Source of the DNA: Amycolatopsis eburnea | GTDB taxonomy: Bacteria; Actinomycetota; Actinomycetes; Mycobacteriales; Pseudonocardiaceae | Assembly: GCF_003937945.1 (NCBI RefSeq) | Contig: NZ_RSEC01000060.1 | Span: 496,001 to 560,000, forward strand | Reading direction: 5' to 3' | DNA: 64,000 nt | Part shown: one piece after another, positions 60,671 through 64,000 of the stretch | How positions within the stretch are numbered: position 1 is the stretch's first letter | Layout of the letters: each line of letters opens with the position of its first letter | Notes under the pieces: generated by a model | The model's database searches: none | Seen by the model: the letters and a program-made list of their open reading frames with translations, nothing else | Told to the model about the DNA's origin: nothing | Made by a program: the position numbers and the translations under genes

Positions 60671-60777
60671 CATTCGGCTCGCAACCAATTGCGGTCTTTG
60701 GGCTAACTGTCTTATTGCTGACGAAGATCCCACACGGTGTACTGCTCGGACGCACATCTTCACGAAGGGTCGTTTCA

Positions 60778-63700
60778 GTGACACAGCACAGATCGCGCTG
60801 GAGACGGCGGGCCGGGATCACCGTCCTCGCCACCGCACTCGGCGCCTCCGTCCTCGGCGTCGCCGTTCCCGTGGCGTCCGCCCAGCCGGCCCCGCCCACC
60901 TCGGGCGCGGCCGACGGCAAGACCCTCGACGAGCACGACCGCGCACTCGTCGCCGAGGCCGAGAAGGCCGGCAAGCCCGACGTCACGCTGCTGATCGCGG
61001 CGGAAAAGGGCCAGACCGGTGCCGCCGTCAACGAGCTCAAGGCCCTCGGCGGCGTCGTCCAGTCCACCGACACCAAGCTCGACTACGTCAAGGTCACCGT
61101 CCCCACGGACAAGGCCGAGAAGGCCGCGAAGCTCAAGTCCGTGAACGCCGTCGACGTCGACGGCCTGATCATGCGCGACGACCCGAAGCCCGACGGCGCG
61201 ACCACCCCGCTGCCGCAGCCGGCCCCGGGCAAGGACACCCCGCGCGTCAACCCGTACCTGCCGACCGGGGACACCTACGCGGCGCAGTTCGGCCAGGTCC
61301 TGCCCAACTGGGACGGCAAGGACACCACGGTCGCGGTGCTCGACTCCGGCGTCGACCTCGACTCCCCCGCGCTGGCCACCACCAGCCACGGCGAACGCAA
61401 GATCGTCGACTGGTACAACGCCAACGCCACCAACTCCGGTGACGGCACCTGGGTCAAGCAGTCCACGCAGACCTACACCGGCACCTTCACCGCGAACGGC
61501 AAGAGCTGGACGGCCCCGGCGACCGGCGGCCCGTACACCTTCGGCGTGTTCGGCGAGACCGCGGGCGACCTGGGCGCCGCGGACAGCGAGACCGGCGGCG
61601 ACATCAACCGCGACGGCGACCGCGCCGACTCGTGGGGCGTGCTGCTCGACCCGGCGACCAAGGAGGTCCGGGTCGACCTCAACGGCAACGGCGACTTCAC
61701 CGACGAGAAGCCGATGACCGACTACGCCAAGAAGTACGACGTCGGCTTCTTCGGCACCGACAACCCGGCCACGGACATCGCCGAGCGGATGGCGTTCGTG
61801 GTCCAGACCGACAAGCCGGGTTACGTCGGCATCGGCATCGCCGGCGCCGAGCACGGTTCGCACGTCGCCGGCATCGCGACCGGCAACGACCTCTTCGGCG
61901 GCAAGATGGACGGTGCGGCCCCCGGCGCGAAGGTGCTGGCGGTCAAGGTCTGCCTCACCGGCAGCGCGTGCACCTCGTCGGGCCTGATCGACGGTGTCGT
62001 CTACGCGGCCAGCCACGGCGCCGACGTCATCAACATCTCGATCGGCGGCCTGCCGGCGCTCAACGACGGCAACAACGCCCGCGCGGAGCTCTACAACCGC
62101 ACGATCGCCGAGTACAACGTCCAGATCTTCATCTCGGCGGGCAACAGCGGCGCCGGGGCGAACACCGTCGGCGACCCGTCGGTGGCCACGGACGCGATCT
62201 CGGTCGGCTCGTACATCACCAAGGAGACCTGGCTGTCGAACTACGGCTCGGTCACCGCGAACGCCGAGTCGCTGCACCCGTTCTCCTCGCGCGGCCCGCG
62301 TGAGGACGGCGGCTTCAAGCCGGACATCATCGCGCCCGGCGCGGCGATCGCCACCACCCCGCGCTGGGAGGCGCCGGGCCCGGTGGCCGGGACGTACACC
62401 CTGCCCGCCGGTTACGCCATGCTGCAGGGCACGTCGATGGCGGCGCCGCAGGCGACCGGCGCGGCGGCGCTGCTGGTGAGCGCGTACAAGGCGACGCACC
62501 AGGGCCAGCGGCCGCCGGTGGCGCAGCTGCGCGCGGCGATCAAGTCGACCGCGCGGTTCGTGCCGGGCATCAGCGCGTACGCCCAGGGCGCGGGGCTGTT
62601 CAACGTCCCGGCCGCGTTCGTCGCGCTGTCGCTGAACCCGAAGCCGGACGCCGTCTCGACGTCGGTCGAGGTGCACACGGCGCTGTCGAACCTGCTGGCG
62701 ACGCCGAACACGGGCGTGGGCATCCACGACCGCGAAGGCGTGACCACGGGCAAGGCCTACACCCGGACCTACACGATCACCCGCACCACGGGCTCGGCGC
62801 AGCCGGTGCCGTACTTCGCGCGGTGGACGGGCAACGACGGCACGTTCTCGTCGAAGTCCACGGTGGTCCTGCCGCTGAACACGCCGGTGAAGTTCGACGT
62901 CAAGGTGAACCCGAAGACCGCGGGCGCCCACTCGGCGCTGCTGTACCTGGACAACCCGCTGACCGTCGGCATCGACGTGCAGACCCTCAACACGGTCTTC
63001 GCGCCGCAGGAGTTCACCGCCGACAAGGGCTTCCAGGTCGACGTGGCCGGCAAGATCGCCCGCAACCAGGCGACCAGCTACTTCGTGCGGGTGCCGCAGG
63101 GCGCCAGCGCGCTGAAGGTGGACCTGGACGCCGGCGCCGGCGCGCCGGGCAAGAGCCAGGTGCGCTTCCTGCGCTACGACCCGACCGGTGTCCCGGCCGA
63201 GGCCAGCACGTCCACGACGTACTGCTACCTCCCCGACGCGGGTGCCGGCTGCCCCGGTGGCACGCCGACCAGCCGCACGATCGCCAACCCGCTCCCGGGC
63301 GTGTGGGAGATCGTCGTCGAGGCGCGCCGGACGTCCGACGTGGCCGACGCGGCGTACAAGCTGTCGGCTTCGGTGCTGGGCACGGCGATCTCGCCGAACC
63401 CGGACACGATCGCGTCGGCCACGCTGAACACGCCGATCGCGCGGTCCTACACCGTGACGAACACGCTCGGCGGGTTCACCGGCAAGCTGAACGGCGCCAC
63501 GCTGGGCAGCGCGAAGGTGGCGCGGCCGTCGATCGGCGAGGGCGCGCAGCAGCAGTACCAGATCGCGGTGACGCCGGGCTCGACGTCGCTGACGGCCACG
63601 ATCGGCAAGACGTCCGACGTCGGCGCCGACCTGGACCTGGTGCTGTACAACTGCACGACCGGCTCCTGCGTGCAGGCGGCGGTCAGCGCGGACGGTGACT

Positions 63701-64000
63701 CCGAGGAGTCGGTGACCGTGGCCAACCCGGCCGCGGGCGTCTGGGTCGCGCTGGTCGACGGGTACGCGGTGCCCTCGGGCACGACCGAGTTCGACTACCT
63801 CGACGTCTTCACCAACCCGGGCTTCGGTTCGGTCGCGGTGACCGACGCCAACGCGGCGCACGCGTCGGGCAGCTCGTGGACGGTGCCGGCGACGGTGACC
63901 GCCACGGCGGCCCCGGCCGCGGGCCGCACCCTGCGCGGTCAGCTGACCGTGCAGACCGACACCGGTGTCACGGTCGGCTCCTCGCTGGTGCTGATCAACG
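60778..64000 (+). CDS. secreted S8-family subtilisin-like serine protease (3' end beyond window)
   Basis: A large exported protease; 1,074 codons are visible with no stop. The GTG at 60778 (GAAGGG upstream) begins a signal peptide (basic RWRRRAG, hydrophobic core, VASAQPAPP). A propeptide follows to about residue 165. The catalytic triad is intact: Asp 189 in VAVLDSGVD, His 362 in HGSHVAG and Ser 553 in QGTSMAAPQATG; DPSVATDAISVGSY matches the usual region after the oxyanion Asn. A long insert (about residues 200-345) separates the Asp and His. Downstream are beta-rich domains (residues 600-1074), including a PPC-like or CARDB-like pair, typical of very large actinomycete subtilases that stay near the cell surface. 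Substrate specificity is not evident. Confidence 0.94.
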   Translation, partial: MTQHRSRWRRRAGITVLATALGASVLGVAVPVASAQPAPPTSGAADGKTLDEHDRALVAEAEKAGKPDVTLLIAAEKGQTGAAVNELKALGGVVQSTDTKLDYVKVTVPTDKAEKAAKLKSVNAVDVDGLIMRDDPKPDGATTPLPQPAPGKDTPRVNPYLPTGDTYAAQFGQVLPNWDGKDTTVAVLDSGVDLDSPALATTSHGERKIVDWYNANATNSGDGTWVKQSTQTYTGTFTANGKSWTAPATGGPYTFGVFGETAGDLGAADSETGGDINRDGDRADSWGVLLDPATKEVRVDLNGNGDFTDEKPMTDYAKKYDVGFFGTDNPATDIAERMAFVVQTDKPGYVGIGIAGAEHGSHVAGIATGNDLFGGKMDGAAPGAKVLAVKVCLTGSACTSSGLIDGVVYAASHGADVINISIGGLPALNDGNNARAELYNRTIAEYNVQIFISAGNSGAGANTVGDPSVATDAISVGSYITKETWLSNYGSVTANAESLHPFSSRGPREDGGFKPDIIAPGAAIATTPRWEAPGPVAGTYTLPAGYAMLQGTSMAAPQATGAAALLVSAYKATHQGQRPPVAQLRAAIKSTARFVPGISAYAQGAGLFNVPAAFVALSLNPKPDAVSTSVEVHTALSNLLATPNTGVGIHDREGVTTGKAYTRTYTITRTTGSAQPVPYFARWTGNDGTFSSKSTVVLPLNTPVKFDVKVNPKTAGAHSALLYLDNPLTVGIDVQTLNTVFAPQEFTADKGFQVDVAGKIARNQATSYFVRVPQGASALKVDLDAGAGAPGKSQVRFLRYDPTGVPAEASTSTTYCYLPDAGAGCPGGTPTSRTIANPLPGVWEIVVEARRTSDVADAAYKLSASVLGTAISPNPDTIASATLNTPIARSYTVTNTLGGFTGKLNGATLGSAKVARPSIGEGAQQQYQIAVTPGSTSLTATIGKTSDVGADLDLVLYNCTTGSCVQAAVSADGDSEESVTVANPAAGVWVALVDGYAVPSGTTEFDYLDVFTNPGFGSVAVTDANAAHASGSSWTVPATVTATAAPAAGRTLRGQLTVQTDTGVTVGSSLVLIN

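Noticed and set aside
60775..63861. Very long minus-strand open frame (1,028 codons) opposite the subtilisin gene
   Set aside because: It is Arg/Val-rich with no domain, and the plus strand encodes an intact S8 protease with its full triad. High GC leaves antisense frames open.

Overview
The window is very GC-rich DNA with many GTG starts and gene pairs joined by ATGA stop/start overlaps. Together with the tig-clpP1-clpP2-clpX order, OFA transporter with its tiny partner protein, SARP/BTAD regulator and PP2C-like phosphatase, this points to a filamentous actinomycete chromosome, most likely a pseudonocardial genus such as Amycolatopsis. The genus is an inference; no marker gene in the window proves it.

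Layout. 0-4 kb: a methyltransferase cut by the window edge, a secreted SGNH hydrolase, two alpha/beta hydrolases and a divergent LysR regulator with a clear palindromic operator. 4.1-5.7 kb: one lower-GC gene of the sporadically distributed TIGR04141/DUF6119 type. 6-10 kb: valS, then two membrane proteins sharing an N-terminal motif. 10-23 kb: a MarR/MFS pair; a formate/oxalate block (YdeP-like molybdopterin oxidoreductase, OFA transporter with a 40-residue partner, fdhD) interleaved with a lipoprotein, an LCP ligase and an SDR; an IS481-family insertion placed between the stop codons of fdhD and a carotenoid-oxygenase gene; then a TetR regulator with paired operators. 23-30 kb: a Tat-exported esterase, a MEDS/HATPase regulator and the proteostasis genes clpX, clpP2, clpP1 and tig with strong terminators. 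30-34 kb: a TetR gene divergent from a desaturase-reductase fusion, then an AbiEi-like gene bracketed by long hairpins.

35-50 kb holds a predicted envelope-glycosylation regulon. An orphan sensor kinase and two glycosyltransferase loci each carry an 11-bp-periodic CACA repeat array whose third unit begins exactly 38 nt before the ATG. Between these loci lies a minus-strand six-gene cluster (39.1-45.2 kb): an HTH protein with a toroid-like C-terminus, a cupin-like protein, a divergent dCTP-deaminase-like protein, a ThiL/PurM-like protein, an HTH protein with a possible sensor domain, and a GT-A-like glycosyltransferase. I do not recognise this combination as a described system; it is the best candidate for something new. 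Next to it are a short ORF with a near-perfect Shine-Dalgarno and two membrane genes that may be remnants of an actinomycete conjugative element.

50-64 kb is mostly stand-alone functions: an SnoaL-like protein, a Tat-type exported protein, a SARP-like regulator, a PP2C-like phosphatase, a DUF2127-like membrane protein, a secreted GH92 mannosidase behind a LacI-type palindrome, an amidohydrolase, a TetR/ABC export operon behind three evenly spaced operators, and a large secreted subtilisin that runs off the window.

Hairpin repeats between genes recur through the window. Three copies share one design, and the two simple-hairpin copies show paired base changes that preserve the stem.
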